DNA of 64,000 nt from Symbiodinium sp. CCMP2592 (GCA_905221615.1 CAJNDT010001001.1:2109996-2173995); one strand, 5' to 3'. Counted from the stretch's first letter, positions 38,990 to 49,577 are shown. Numbers and translations are program-made. The notes: a model not told the origin generated them from the letters alone.

Positions 38990-39480
38990 CTAAACGCCCG
39001 TAAGCAGCTCGACACCTTGAAACGAGGGCAGCCGTTCGGTTTGGATGCTTGCGGACAATTCAGCGCCTCGACCGTGATCGTTTGGGCCAAGGGCGAGCCG
39101 GCCGGCAAGCCGAGCTGCCCCGGATAACGACAACGTGAACGCTCCGACAGAATCCATGCACGACACCCGAGGAAGAGCCTGATGAGGCGGGCCAGATAGC
39201 GAGGTGTGGCGTACGGCGCAGACAGAAAACGGCTAATGTGGAGGCCTGGGAAAGCCAAGGAGTGCGTTTACTGTCCGTGCGACGCCATAAACTCCGTGGC
39301 CTATGGGCACCCCCTCGCGGCGACCCCAAACCTTATAGCCATCGCCACTATCGTAGAGCTATGCAACAACATGTCCCCGGTGGCGGGTGTCGTGGACATA
39401 ACCGCGGTGGACTTGGTGTTTCTTCAAACCACTCCGGTTACCACGGGAAGAATGCAGCATTGGCGAGATGAATGAAGGTC
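38990..39480. other. GC-rich exon-like island, strand unresolved
   Basis: This is one of the most GC-rich pieces left of 48 kb. The + strand has ORFs of 77-89 codons (INSVAYGHPLAATPNLIAIA in one frame) and the minus strand has 89-108 codons (HISRFLSAPYATPRYLARLI). It probably holds an exon, but I cannot choose the strand. Confidence 0.3.
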
Positions 39481-39611
39481 CCAAAGGGAAGCAAAACAAC
39501 ATCGCCGCAGCATGTGTGACTGTAGCAGTAAACCCTCAGCCCTGTACCCTGTAGCTGCTGGTGGGATGGCAGGGCGCCCGGGATCCCATGATGCCAGTGG
39601 CTTTCAAAGGT

Positions 39612-39705
39612 ACAGTAGGATGTAGTTGGGTAGGTGGTGTAATTAATCCCAAATAAGAGTTCTGATATGAGGAATCCCTATTCCTACCTACCTTCATCCC
39701 CCCTC
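39612..39705. mobile_element. Palindromic element, family I, copy 1
   Basis: AGGATGTAGTTGGGTAGGTG ... CCTATTCCTACCTACCTTCA, followed by GAGGCCTC. A relative at about 41238-41330 shows GGGATGAAGGTAAGAGG and ATCCTACCTGCTTTCATCCC. Confidence 0.5.
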
Positions 39706-40982
39706 TGAGGCCTCGACATGACAGCTTCTGAAAGTTGGTTTATGGCTGAAAGACCTCAATGTCAATAGACGTGGAACCATGGAACTGTTCAAAGACAACC
39801 CTGAACCTCAAAAACCCGGATTTGACGCAATCGACCCTAACCTTCAAAACCTGCATCCCAGAGCTCCGACCTTATCCCTAGAATCATCGGAATCCTAAAC
39901 ATTCAAGCCTACATACCTACTTCCTATTTTGGGTTTAGGCCGTTTGGGTGACACAGGATTCGGACACTGAGTAATAAAATCTCGCCGGTTTAGGGTTGCA
40001 AGGGCTTTGGGTTTACGGGTTCCGCATGTAGTCCCTATTATAGTATACAGTATAACGTAACCCCAAAAGCTTACTTGCTTGAATATAGGACCCTGTACTG
40101 TGCCCAGGTTGACATGCTGGTCACCTGCGATCTGATCATGGGCTACGCCTGCGAGGTCGTCGGCGAAGCCGTCGGCGAGCCCAGATGCGTTCCGATATGA
40201 AGTAGGGCCGAGAATATTGGGGTTCCATTCGGCGTCTAGGAGTTTGTACTGAGAGCCTGCACGTGGGGTCTTGTGAGGAGCTCGATAATCATGGGGCTTC
40301 AGGTTTTTTAATGGTTCTTTGCAGAGTTCTTATCCGGGCTCTTACAAGGAGCTCCAAGCTTTCATGTCATGAGACTAGTTTGGTCGTTCCACCTGCGTGG
40401 TCTTGGGTCGGGGTGGCTCTTCCATAGCGCTCTGAAGTACCGGTGACTATGACGAGCCCAACTACAAGGCATGAGTGTGAATGAGAGGGTGCTTCTGTCC
40501 GCAAATGAGCAGTAAGAGTTGTATACCCAGGATTACGACTGTCATGCTGCAAGAAGCCAAAACGAAGTAAACCCGACTTAGATGCATTCCTGAGAGAGGT
40601 CATGCTGTTCCCCGAGTAGTACCCTCATGCCCTTCAAGTTTGTTGTCTCCTTGCTCAACCAAAAGTACCTGTTGGGCTTCAAGGTTCACAGGTTGACAAG
40701 ACCTCAATCAATCCCTATACACCCTGCCGCAACCCTACAAAAACCTGAACAATAAACACTATCACATAAGCGCGAAGCCCCAAAGCTTACTTTTGCGTGA
40801 TTGTACACAACCCAAAGCGCTAAAACCCCGAACCCGAGGCCCGAAACCCACTTTGCCGGCGGCCGCAGCGTTTTGGGCATTACGACACTGAAGACCAGTA
40901 CCAATGTAGGAACCTAAGGGTCCCTTTAAAGGGTGCTGTAAGGGTTACTATGAGGGGTCTATAAGGGTGCTATAATAGTGTA

Positions 40983-41079
40983 GGAACCTGAGTAAGAAAC
41001 CCTGGGCCTGTAAAACCAAAAATAGTAGGGTTCATATCAGCAACCCTAATAAAGGCCCAAGGCTTCTTAATCAGGTTCC
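40983..41079. mobile_element. TIR element, family H, copy 2 (TA TSD)
   Basis: The inner part is inverted relative to the copy at 33834 (GGTTCATATCAGCAACCC), but the ends are the same (GGAACCTGAGTAAGAAACC and AGGTTCC), with TA on both sides. Confidence 0.8.
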
Positions 41080-41957
41080 TACATTACCTCAGACCCTGCA
41101 AACCTAAACACTTGTAAAGCCTCAACTCCCTCTAGACTTCGTCAAGGTCTTGGCGCTGCAGGAGGAAAACAGCAGAAACCACGAGCTGGGGTGCGCCATG
41201 GATGGGGTGAGGGGACGAAGACCTTAATCAACGGGCTCTAAATGTGGGATGAAGGTAAGAGGGACATTCCCAATTAAGTGTCCTTATGTAACGGATCTTT
41301 CATCCTACCTGCTTTCATCCCGGTTTTTGAGGCCTCCGACTTAATCCTTCGAGCATGGTTTTGGATTGAGCTTTGTTAACATTTACAGTGTAGGGTCTTT
41401 TGGGGTTTCGTAGGTCCTTGTGGCGGTCGTATCGGGTGAGTCGGACATAGCGACCTTAGTCATTGTAGATATTTTGGTAGACTATCGGGTCGCTTTCGGC
41501 TCATATGGGTCTTCATGGTGGTTAGAAGGGGGCTCCGTTCGAACATGATCGGGTCTTTGTAGGATGATTTAGGGCTTTGTGTTCGTGCCTGTGGAGTCAT
41601 GGTGCAAAGGATTGGTCATCTGGATTACAATCCGTTAGAATCCGTTAGAGCAAGATCTTGTCTCAAAATGAGAAGGGAGCCTCCATCAAGAAGATCGTTT
41701 CTGCAGCGGTTGAATGATTAGCCATTCTATTCGCCTATCTATATTAGAATGTCCGGTCCAAGCCTTTTTCAAACTATGGTGATTGCTACAGTGTATTGTT
41801 GAGCGGTTGTTGAAGTATAGGCCTTTTCAATTTTTTGAGGTAGTTCCCTAGGGTAGCCCAGTTGTGTTGCCAGAGACCCCTCCCTAAACCCAACACACCA
41901 TACATCATCAACCAAACCCCCGGAGCCCTCTTGAAAGCTAACATGGAAATAAGATAA

Positions 41958-42051
41958 CCCTGAGGCTCAAAATAGCCCACAAACCTTGTATAGTGGGCAT
42001 GGTATTTCGGCGTAGAAACCTTTACGTATCAGTCCTTAGAGCCCTATAGGG
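41958..42051. mobile_element. TIR element, family G, copy 4
   Basis: CCCTGAGGCTCAAAATAGCC ... GAGCCCTATAGGG, flanked by TAA and TGA. The core has diverged. Confidence 0.65.
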
Positions 42052-42183
42052 TGAGGAAGTGCATGCCCAATGGCCCTTCTTTATAGCAGGACCGTTACAA
42101 CTCTTGACCCTCAACGCTACGGTGTACGCCCCAGAGTCTGCCTGAATTAATTAGGACTCAACCCGGAACTCTATATATGCGCA

Positions 42184-42684
42184 GGTTTTCGGCCCACCGC
42201 GGAGTGGCCGGACCATGCCAAGCAGACAGAGCAGCTGCAATCTCCTGCTGCATTCGGCCCGAGCGTGACCATGTCGCAGCTGCAGAGCGAGAAGCCCATG
42301 GTGGGGACTGGCGCATAGCTCCGCGACTCGCTGACGGGCAAAGGCAAAGGGCATCACGTTGCAGGCGGCCAACAGTCTGCTGGTAGCTTTGGAAGCGTGG
42401 GCCAAGGGCCGTCGCTTGGCGCGACGAGCGGCTCAATGCACCCTCTGCAGCAGGAAGGCCTTTTATTGGATCAGGGAGGTGCGCCGCAAGGCAGCTTTGG
42501 CACACCTGATGCACAGGCAGGCATGTTCATGGGTAAAGGAGCCTTGCAGCATGCGCCGGAGGGGCCACCAACACCGGCGCTGTCAAGAGTACAAGGAGCT
42601 TGCCAAGCACTGCTTGGTACCGGCGAACGGCCTCCTGGGTTCCCTTTGAAGGGGTCTATCAGGGCTACTGAAAGGGATCTTTAA
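42184..42684 (+). pseudogene. Q/G-rich exon-like island with one TAG
   Basis: The frame reads FRPTAEWPDHAKQTEQLQSP and SVTMSQLQSEKPMVGTGA, has a TAG at 42316-42318, and continues LRDSLTGKGKGHHVAGGQQS and GATSGSMHPLQQEGLLLDQG and ALQHAPEGPPTPALSRVQG. The Gln/Gly/Pro-rich style resembles the protein encoded at 55.1 kb. Composition is strongly coding-like on this strand. The TAG could be a decayed CAG or an intron edge. The minus strand also has a 118-codon frame. Confidence 0.45.
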
Positions 42685-42713
42685 GGGTACTATAATACAG
42701 GGGCATTACTTAC

Positions 42714-42850
42714 TAGAAAGGTTTCATAGGAGGCCAAAAGGGGTTTTAGCCTATGGGGGTTTAGTAGGGATTCGGGTACCCATAATACGGTTCATATTCA
42801 GGAATCCCTACCCCAATAATCTTAAACCTTTCTTTTGGCCTCCCATCAAG
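42714..42850. mobile_element. Palindromic element
   Basis: GGAGGCCAAAAGGGGTTTTAG ends pair with CTTTTGGCCTCC, and inner AGGGATTC pairs with GAATCCCT; about 125 bp. Confidence 0.65.
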
Positions 42851-42991
42851 GTTTGCCTAAACCTTGAATCCTAACACCCTCTTACAGCTCTGCCCAGAGA
42901 CGAATCCCTAAGATGATTTGAGGTACGTTCCTTAGTTCAGGTCGCAGCCCCCCCAAAAGAACACCGCATGATTAGGGTTTAGGGCTTAGGG

Positions 42992-43200
42992 ATGATGATG
43001 ATGATGATGAAGGCGACTGATTGCGATGATGATAGTGATGATGATGATGATGATGTTGATGATGATGATGACGACGATGATGATGACGATGGTGATAGCG
43101 GTGATAATCACGATGGTGATGATAACGGTGATGGTACCAACGATGATGATAACCATGATCGCGACGATGACAACGATGACGATTACGATGATTATACCAA
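42992..43200 (+). repeat. (GAT)n repeat with an Asp-rich frame
   Basis: About 60 GAT/GAC/GGT codons in one + frame give an almost pure Asp peptide that ends DDDYDDYTKEAHLDSI and TAG. Antisense gives His- or Ile-rich artefacts. Confidence 0.85.
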
Positions 43201-43245
43201 AGAAGCCCATCTAGATTCCATATAGACCCCTTCACTTAAATTGCA

Positions 43246-43325
43246 GGCGCCACCTGTGCGTCCAGATCGCGGAAGTCTGCTCTGCCCACACCCCGGGGAG
43301 TTGGTGACTGTGGACTATCATTAGA
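43246..43325 (+). CDS. Possible exon between the GAT repeat and family F
   Basis: After AAATTGCAG the frame reads APPVRPDRGSLLCPHPGELV and TVDYH to TAG, which lies at the start of a family F element. It has a good acceptor. The product is unknown. Confidence 0.45.
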
Positions 43326-43428
43326 GTGGTTCTCAAAATTATGGTCCATTTATGGGTCCCTAATATAATACGGCACCTACTATTTAGGGTACCCAAGAAG
43401 GGATCCCCATTTTGACAACTACCCATAA
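43326..43428. mobile_element. TIR element, family F, copy
   Basis: GTGGTTCTCAAAATTATGGT ... CCATTTTGACAACTACCCA, with the inner part inverted relative to the copy at 26281. Confidence 0.75.
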
Positions 43429-43720
43429 GGCTTTCTATAGGCTAGGTTTAGGGAAGAGGGTCTATAGATACTACTGACTACCATAAGGCTTTCTATAAGG
43501 GTTTCAGGGTTTAGGTTTAAGAGGGTCCATAATACACTACTTACTATCGTAAGGCTTTCTATAAGGGTTTTAGGGTTTAGGTTTAGGGAAAAAGGTGCAG
43601 AAGATACTATTACTATCGTATACGATCGTATGGCTTTCTATAAGGGTTTTAGGCTTTAGGGAAAAGGGCCCATGCAAACTACTTAATTACTTGCATAAAG
43701 CTTTCCATAAGAGATCGGTT
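43427..43720. repeat. Imperfect tandem repeat of 56-79 bp
   Basis: Five units begin TAAGGCTTTCTATAAGGG (or variants) at about 43427, 43483, 43550, 43629 and 43696, each containing TTTAGGG-like words. Confidence 0.8.
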
Positions 43721-44933
43721 GTGGGCAAAGGGTCCATATGTCCATATATAATTCCACTGTGGAGTTAGGTCCCCCAACACCATGACCGGATGGTCTTTTG
43801 GGGATGAATTCCGTGCGTAATAATGCACAGGTTACATGTAGCCCCTTCTGCAAGGGCCTATGGTACTAGGATTGCTGTTCAAACAAAGTCCGGGCGGGGC
43901 GGCGGTTGTTGATCAGGGGTTTACACGAACCCTGAAGCACAAAACTGAGATTTGTCAAGCAGCCTTTAGGGTTTACGGGTTTAGGGTTTAGAGGTTATCC
44001 ACAATTCTATATTTCAGCAATGAAGCCCACACCTTGATAGGACCTCAAGCACATTAAACCCTAAACCCTAAACTGTAGGTAGGGACATTGTTGGATTCTT
44101 TTTGGTTCGAGGCCTCGTTCTGCTGTCAGTCATTGCGACTAGGCGACCTTTGATGTGTTGATGTTGGTTCAAGGGTTTAGGGTTGTTGGAGCTGTCTGTT
44201 TTCTGTCTCTAAACCGCAAAGTTAGTTAAGCATAGTTAACCGTTCGCCCCGCCAGGAAACTGCATTGTCAACCCTACATGTCCCGATTCGTCCCTCACAA
44301 AAAGGACCCAACAAAGGACCCTAAATTCAGAGAACTATAGGGCAGCCATAGGTATGACCCTGTAAAACCCCTTAGAAAGACTCAGTAGGAACCCTTATAA
44401 GAACCCACAACAGGAACCCTCAAAAGAACCCAAATGGGAATAGCTGTGTTTTTGGGGCTTTAGTGTCGGCCCCTGGACACGTTAACGTGTGGTTTTGGCT
44501 CCAGGATTCAGCAGTTGAGGGCTCTAGGAAAGCATTTGATATTAGACTGTTGTTTTCTATATTATTTACGACATATTATACTACATAATGCATTATATTG
44601 TGTCTCAGGAGGCTTTAGGTTCAGGTTTTAGCGCTTAATCATGTGATACTAGACTGCTCCTTTCTATATTATGCGGCATCTCATACTAGATAAAAGGTTA
44701 AAACTTTGTTGGTGTATGGTATATTACAGTGCATACATTTGTATATGTTGTTGTGTTTCTCCGTTTTTTGGATTCGCTGTTCAGAGTTTAGGGCTTGCGG
44801 TTCTTGGTTCAAGGCTTAAGGTTAGGACTCAGGGAGTTTCGACTCGGGGTGCAGGGCTTACAAAGTGTAGAAATTCGGGGTTTAGGCCCTTTAGACTCCG
44901 GGTTTAGGTGTAGATTTTTGAGTTTCAAAGTGG
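43720..44933. other. Unassigned, scattered TTTAGGG/CCCTAAA words
   Basis: Short tracts at 43970-44000 and 44055-44075. A partial family F core at about 44300. No gene is supported. Confidence 0.4.
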
Positions 44934-45049
44934 AAAAGGAGGGACCCTTAATGGGGACCCCTACCCTATAATGGGCTATATAATGGGTATATTCAAACTA
45001 TATATTAAGGGTATATACCCAGGGGTCCTTATGAAGCGTCCCTCCTTTT
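44934..45049. mobile_element. Palindromic element
   Basis: AAAAGGAGGGACCCTTA pairs with the right end AAGCGTCCCTCCTTTT, and inner ACCCCTA pairs with TATACCCAGGGGT; 116 bp. Confidence 0.65.
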
Positions 45050-46214
45050 TCCCTTGGAGAGTTAGGCTTCTGGCCTTGTGTGCCTATTCGCCAGCCTTTG
45101 ACAAAAATTGCCCCGAGAAGTATAGCTCTAACCGACTCTAGTCATATGAGAAAATTGAACTTGTAATCGTGATGTCCTGTCCGCATTGTTGTAATTACAT
45201 TGCAAGAGTCCTTCTATTTAGAATCTGTGTTGCTGGCTCTTCTCATAATATCTGACCGTCCCAAGTTGAACAACTAAGCGCTTGAAGAGACCAAGGTTAT
45301 CTGCACCACGCTGCCTTACCTGAAGTTCCCAGAAGACGACAAACAGGCGTGTGTGGTTTGGGGTTTAGGGATTTCAGTTTGGGGCCGCCGGTGGTGCCGA
45401 CGCCTAAACCCCAAAACCTTGTGCCCAGAAGCTCCAAAATCCTCAAAGACAGAACAAGTTCCTTGAATCCTACTCTAGGGCAAAGGAAGCTACTACAAGA
45501 GGGTGTTGGCGTACATTCTTGCATACTTATTATAGCAAGGAAGCCGAAGGAATACGAGTCTGTTCATGAAGGCCTCTACGTTTCTTTTTGCAGACTCGCA
45601 GGGTTTTGGAGTGGCAGGGTTTGTCTGGTCCTTCCGGAGCTTCCCGCAGAGGCGAACTTCCGGCTCCCCGCACATGATACATGCCCCACAGGGTTTAGGG
45701 TTTAGGGTGCTCTGTTTGGAAGGTGCCACAAGGGAAATATGACGGGGCATAAGACTGTTGTAAAGATTATGGGGAGAGGGGCGGGTTCGGTCTACTTCTT
45801 CTCGCAACAACTTTTGAGAGCCTAAACCCTTGCACCCGAAGCCCCAAAACTAGATTGTAAGAATATACTTGTTACACAACAAGTACAAGAAAAATGATTT
45901 CTGAAGCCTGGACCCGACCCTTGCTTGCGCTAGGTCCTCGACGGGATACTTTTCTGGGAAACCGAGGTAGAGCTTGCCCAGTTGAGTAAGGGTATGCTAA
46001 GGCCCCAAATCCCTAAACCTCAGTGCTCTGGAAGACGAGCACCATGAAGCAATTATGGTGCCAAAACAATGCCTTGTGTGTAATTATTTTAGGTTACGTG
46101 GCGTCCTTATGCACGTTGGAAGAAAGAAGCACAGAGCCCTAAACTCAAACTCTGAAATGGTCAACCTGAGACCCCCAACTCCCAAGCCCGAAATCCCAAA
46201 GCCGAAACCCGCAC
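45050..46214. other. Unassigned; one possible exon region
   Basis: A 118-codon + frame (45349-45702, with LGPPVVPTPKPQNLVPRSSK) overlaps a 105-codon minus frame. The 3' part (GLYVSFCRLAGFWSGRVCLV) is the more protein-like. Undecided. Confidence 0.3.
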
Positions 46215-46216
46215 TA

Positions 46217-46317
46217 CGGTTGATGATATAGATCCTGCATTACCCATTTTAAGGGATATACCATCATTCCCATAGTTTAGGGTCCTTAAGGTAATGCAGG
46301 ATTGATATCATCAACAG
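46217..46317. mobile_element. TIR element, family C, copy 5 (TA TSD)
   Basis: CGGTTGATGATATAGATCC ... GGATTGATATCATCAACAG, flanked by TA. It is followed at once by an open frame MAGSGQGQKKFLECCYDRLE. Confidence 0.9.
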
Positions 46318-46319
46318 TA

Positions 46320-46420
46320 TGGCTGGGTCTGGCCAGGGTCAGAAGAAGTTCCTCGAGTGCTGCTACGATCGGCTGGAGCCTAACATTTTACCAGCCAGGC
46401 TCAGGAGACTTAGCAGGTAG
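46320..46420 (+). CDS. Possible exon after family C
   Basis: MAGSGQGQKKFLECCYDRLE continues PNILPARLRRLSR to TAG. On the left of the element a compatible frame (QPETPNSQARNPKAETRT) is open for about 20 codons. Confidence 0.4.
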
Positions 46421-46906
46421 GTCATAAGTCGAGCTATGATTAAACTGGCTCCAACTAGTTCCTGTAACTTCAGTCTTGTATAATCCCGGTTGTAACCTAC
46501 TTACTAACCCTCAGTGTAAAGATGGAGCTGGTGAGCCCTGCCTTGCGGCAAAAGGGTGCAGGGCCTAACATTGGGGCTTAGACATTTGCCAGTGCGAGGC
46601 TTTCGGGTTCCTTCCCGATTGCAAGTATGGTATAGTCACCCCTTTCCCGATTCCAACTAATGAGGCCCCCCTATTCAGCCCGTATACAACCCTTCTCGTA
46701 ACCCTGAAAGACCCCCTGTAAAGCAACATTTACACCGCAAGACTTGTTCCACTTATTCATGCCCTCTGTTCTAGCTGTTAAGCATTTAGGGCTTGGGGCA
46801 GCTCTAGCTTATGTCCTAGGGTTCCTGAATGGACTTCTATAACTAATCAGAGGTGGATCCGTTGTAAGAGCTCTTGACGTCATAAAGAGCTTCACAACAA
46901 TGATCT

Positions 46907-47010
46907 GGGAGTTTCCGAAAATTAGGGGTACCTTATTTGGGTGTCTTTTTGATAACGATCCTATTTTCTGGGGTGCTACATATTATGGGCCCCTATTTTC
47001 GGAAGCTCCC
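46907..47010. mobile_element. TIR element, family E, copy
   Basis: GGGAGTTTCCGAAAATTAGG ... CCTATTTTCGGAAGCTCCC. The left flank reads GGSVVRALDVIKSFTTM. Confidence 0.8.
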
Positions 47011-47148
47011 ATATAAGGGTTTCAGAGGGTGTCCACAAGGGTTCTATAAGGTTTCGGCTTCAGAGGCTGAGAGTTTGTTTGCGTTTTGGGTTTCGGGCTT
47101 GGGTCTGGTCGTTTTGGGTTCGGGGTTCACGCTTTTAGGGCTCCCTAA

Positions 47149-47236
47149 CCCTAGGCATCTAGGGACTCATCTCTTAAGGCTTTTGGGTCCAAAGACCATA
47201 CTATACAAGGCTTTTGGGCTATTTTGATGCCCAGGG
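47149..47236. mobile_element. TIR element, family G, copy 5 (TAA TSD)
   Basis: CCCTAGGCATC ... GATGCCCAGGG, flanked by perfect TAA (47146-47148 and 47237-47239). The orientation is inverted relative to 1176. Confidence 0.85.
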
Positions 47237-47488
47237 TAAAGACTTCATTCAGTTGTTACAGTTGCATGAGGGTTCTATAAGGGTTCCATAGGATCCTCAG
47301 CGTTGAGGGCTGCCGACACAGTGACACCTGGAAGCCAAAATTAGGGGCTCCTTTCAAGGGATCTATACTACTATAAGGGTTCCTTGAAAGGGTATGGAAT
47401 TTAGGGTTTAGGGTTTCGGAGTTTCCGAAAATCAAGGGCACCAGGGTCAAAAAGTGCTGGCTCAGGCGCGCAGAATGGACGTGCTTAA

Positions 47489-47707
47489 ATGGGTGATATG
47501 CAAGTGGAGCACCGTAAGGCTATGAGTAACTTGCCACAGCTAGTGCAGGACAACGTCCGCCTCTCCTTGAGCGATCTTGACCTGATGAAGCTGACAGACG
47601 ATGTCGTGATTGTGAACAAGACAATGGAAGTCCTAAACGGCGTGGTTACGGACACGGCTGCGTCGCAGCTGTCAACCCAGGCGGATCTCGCCGCATTTAC
47701 CACATAA
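47489..47707 (+). CDS. Probable exon or small ORF
   Basis: It starts with a genuine ATG (a second ATG is four codons on) and reads MGDMQVEHRKAMSNLPQLVQ, SLSDLDLMKLTDDVVIVNKT and TDTAASQLSTQADLAAFTT to TAA. 72 codons, GC-rich, with a soluble, helical, acidic composition. A longer antisense frame (128 codons) has a Ser/Thr-rich, less natural composition. No family is recognised. It lies just before the change to gene-like DNA at 48 kb. Confidence 0.55.
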   Translation: MGDMQVEHRKAMSNLPQLVQDNVRLSLSDLDLMKLTDDVVIVNKTMEVLNGVVTDTAASQLSTQADLAAFTT

Positions 47708-47879
47708 AAGACGTACGAGTCCTTGTCTATGTCTTCAGGCTTGTCTTTGGTCGTTTGGGTCACTTTCGGGTGTTTCGGATGGTTGAGGTGTTCAGGGCTG
47801 AGATGCTTTGGGCTTGAGGCTGAGGGGTCTAGAGTTTCGGGTTGAGAGGTCAGGGAGGGTTTACCCTCCAAGCAAGCAA

Positions 47880-48300
47880 TGCACGCACATGTTCAACAAA
47901 GTATCCCAGACCCTAAACCCTAAACCCTATCCTAGATCCTAAACTCTAACGGTATTCTTACTGTGAGTGTACATCACCGGGTTTTGGAGTGTGCGGGTTG
48001 AAGGTGTTGAGGCTCAAGTGTTTAGGGTTCCTAGGTGGGGGCGATTGGGGATTAGGGTTTGGGGTTGAGGGTTTGGCGTGGGAGTGTTGCCCCGACTAGG
48101 CGCAAACTTACGTGTAAACATAAAAAGCGCAGGGCCCGAAAAGCTATGTGCCAAAGGAGTAAAAGTTTCAGCCAAAAAGCCGTCTTGGGGTGCGAAGGGT
48201 TGAAACCCCTGCAAAAAGCCGCAATTTCTAACCTCCTAAAGCGCTGATGTCCTGAACCCAATCCCGTGATTAATCATAGGGGCCCAAACCTGGTCTCCTT
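47880..48300. other. Transition zone
   Basis: CCCTAAACCCTAAACCC at 47910-47930 and TTTAGGG words to about 48030 are among the last telomere-like words before the gene-rich part. Frames at 48052-48261 are open on both strands. Confidence 0.4.
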
Positions 48301-48356
48301 CGAGAGCCGTTCTACTTCATTTCATGGTTCTGCTTCAACTTGGGCTTGCTTTGCAG

Positions 48357-48564
48357 TAACCTTGTGGAGTGCTTCAGCCGCGAGTGCTTGAAAGTAGAAG
48401 GGATGGAGGATGCGGTGCTGTTTCATGGTTTGCCGCCGGCTTGGCGGCCAAAGATCCATATGCTCCAGCTGCGTGGCGAGGGCAGGAATCTGGACTTTCT
48501 GCACGTGTGCTTCGAGCATGGCAAGAGGGAGCTCTGCAGCTACTTCGAGGCCTCCGAGCCTTGA
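48357..48564 (+). CDS. Probable exon of an unknown multi-exon gene
   Basis: After GCTTTGCAG the frame reads NLVECFSRECLKVEGMEDAV, PPAWRPKIHMLQLRGEGRN and VCFEHGKRELCSYFEASEP to TGA. GC-rich and protein-like. It is the first of a series of + exons to 57.3 kb that may form one gene or more. Confidence 0.6.
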
Positions 48565-48652
48565 CTGAATTGGAGACCAATGGGAGAATTGGGTGGGTGG
48601 GGAGGTCTGCTTTCAACTTGTTGCGGAACCTCCGCACATCTTCTGCTATCAA

Positions 48653-48764
48653 GCGGACTATCCGCGAATCTCACAATCACGCGGACTGTCCGCGAATCTC
48701 TCATTCACGCGGCACAGCCGCGAGACTCACATCTACGCGGACTGTCCGCGATTCATAATGAGAT
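48653..48764. repeat. Four 28-bp units with GCGGACTGTCCGC hairpins
   Basis: GCGG starts at 48653, 48681, 48709 and 48737, an exact 28-bp period. Each unit holds a 13-bp near palindrome and a similar AATCTCACATTCAC spacer. Looser relatives lie at 48623, 48796 and 48838. Confidence 0.85.
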
Positions 48765-49029
48765 CCGGGGGTGGTTTGCCTTGCACAGACAGCAGTCGCG
48801 GAGTATCCGCGGAAACATCTTCTGCAGGCTCCAAGCTCGCGGATGATCCGCCATTTTAAGGATTTACTGAATTGGGTGTGTCATTTGAGTCAGTGCCAGT
48901 GGCTGCAGTGGTCGTAGTGCTCGTGATGTTGGCATTGTCTTTGCAGTTGTTGGTTGCCGTTGCTGAAGATCTCGTTATGTATAGTAGTGCCCACTACTTC
49001 GGAAGTCGAGTTGGGTCTTGTTTTGATGT

Positions 49030-49330
49030 AGCAGTCGTCGTCGAAGTAGTAGAAGTTGTTGTTGTTGTAGTAGTAATAGTACCAATAGTAGAACTACTAG
49101 TACTAGCACTAGTACTAGAAATAGTAGTCATAGTAGTATTAGCTCTAGTAGCAGAAGTTGTAGTAGTCGTCCTAGCACGAGGAGCAGTGGCAGCAGTGCT
49201 AGTAACAGCCATTGGTAGTACTAGCACGTCTATACTAGTCCCGGTGCAAGTGATAATAGTGGTAGTGCCAGTCCCGCCAATAGTGCTGGTGCTAGGGGCA
49301 GTGGTAGTGGTAGTGGTAGGGGTAGACCTG
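49030..49330. repeat. GTAGTAGTA / CTAGTACTAG low-complexity tract
   Basis: Imperfect GTR repeats over 300 bp. The Val-rich + frame and Thr-rich minus frame (164 and 160 codons) follow from the repeat and are not called as genes. Confidence 0.8.
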
Positions 49331-49493
49331 GATTTTGTTCTTGGTGTTGACGATGATGATCGATGAGGGCTTGTGCAGTCGTCGTTGTTCTCCTTGTTGA
49401 TGTTGCTTTTGACACTGATATTATGTTGGGTCTGTGGTCTGTGGTTCCTCAACAAATTTATTGTTGGGAGCGACACCGAATCATACAGCCCAG

Positions 49494-49577
49494 GATGGGA
49501 TCCGTACAGCTCTTGTTTATGGCGACCTGGGCAGCGAGGAGCAGCTTATGGAGTGCTGCTCGGCAGACAGGAACCAC
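49494..49577 (+). CDS. Probable exon
   Basis: After ACAGCCCAG the frame reads DGIRTALVYGDLGSEEQLME, then CCSADRNH to TGA. It has a clean acceptor and an acidic, GC-rich composition. Confidence 0.5.

Noticed and set aside
42972..43235. His-rich and Ile-rich minus ORFs
   Set aside because: Antisense reading of the GAT repeat.
48653..48764. CRISPR-like array
   Set aside because: Only four 28-bp units, the spacers are similar to each other, no cas genes, and the context is eukaryotic split-gene DNA.
48872..49476. Val-rich (+) and Thr-rich (-) proteins of about 160 codons
   Set aside because: Both follow from the GTAGTA triplet repeat, and overlapping frames on both strands are equally open.
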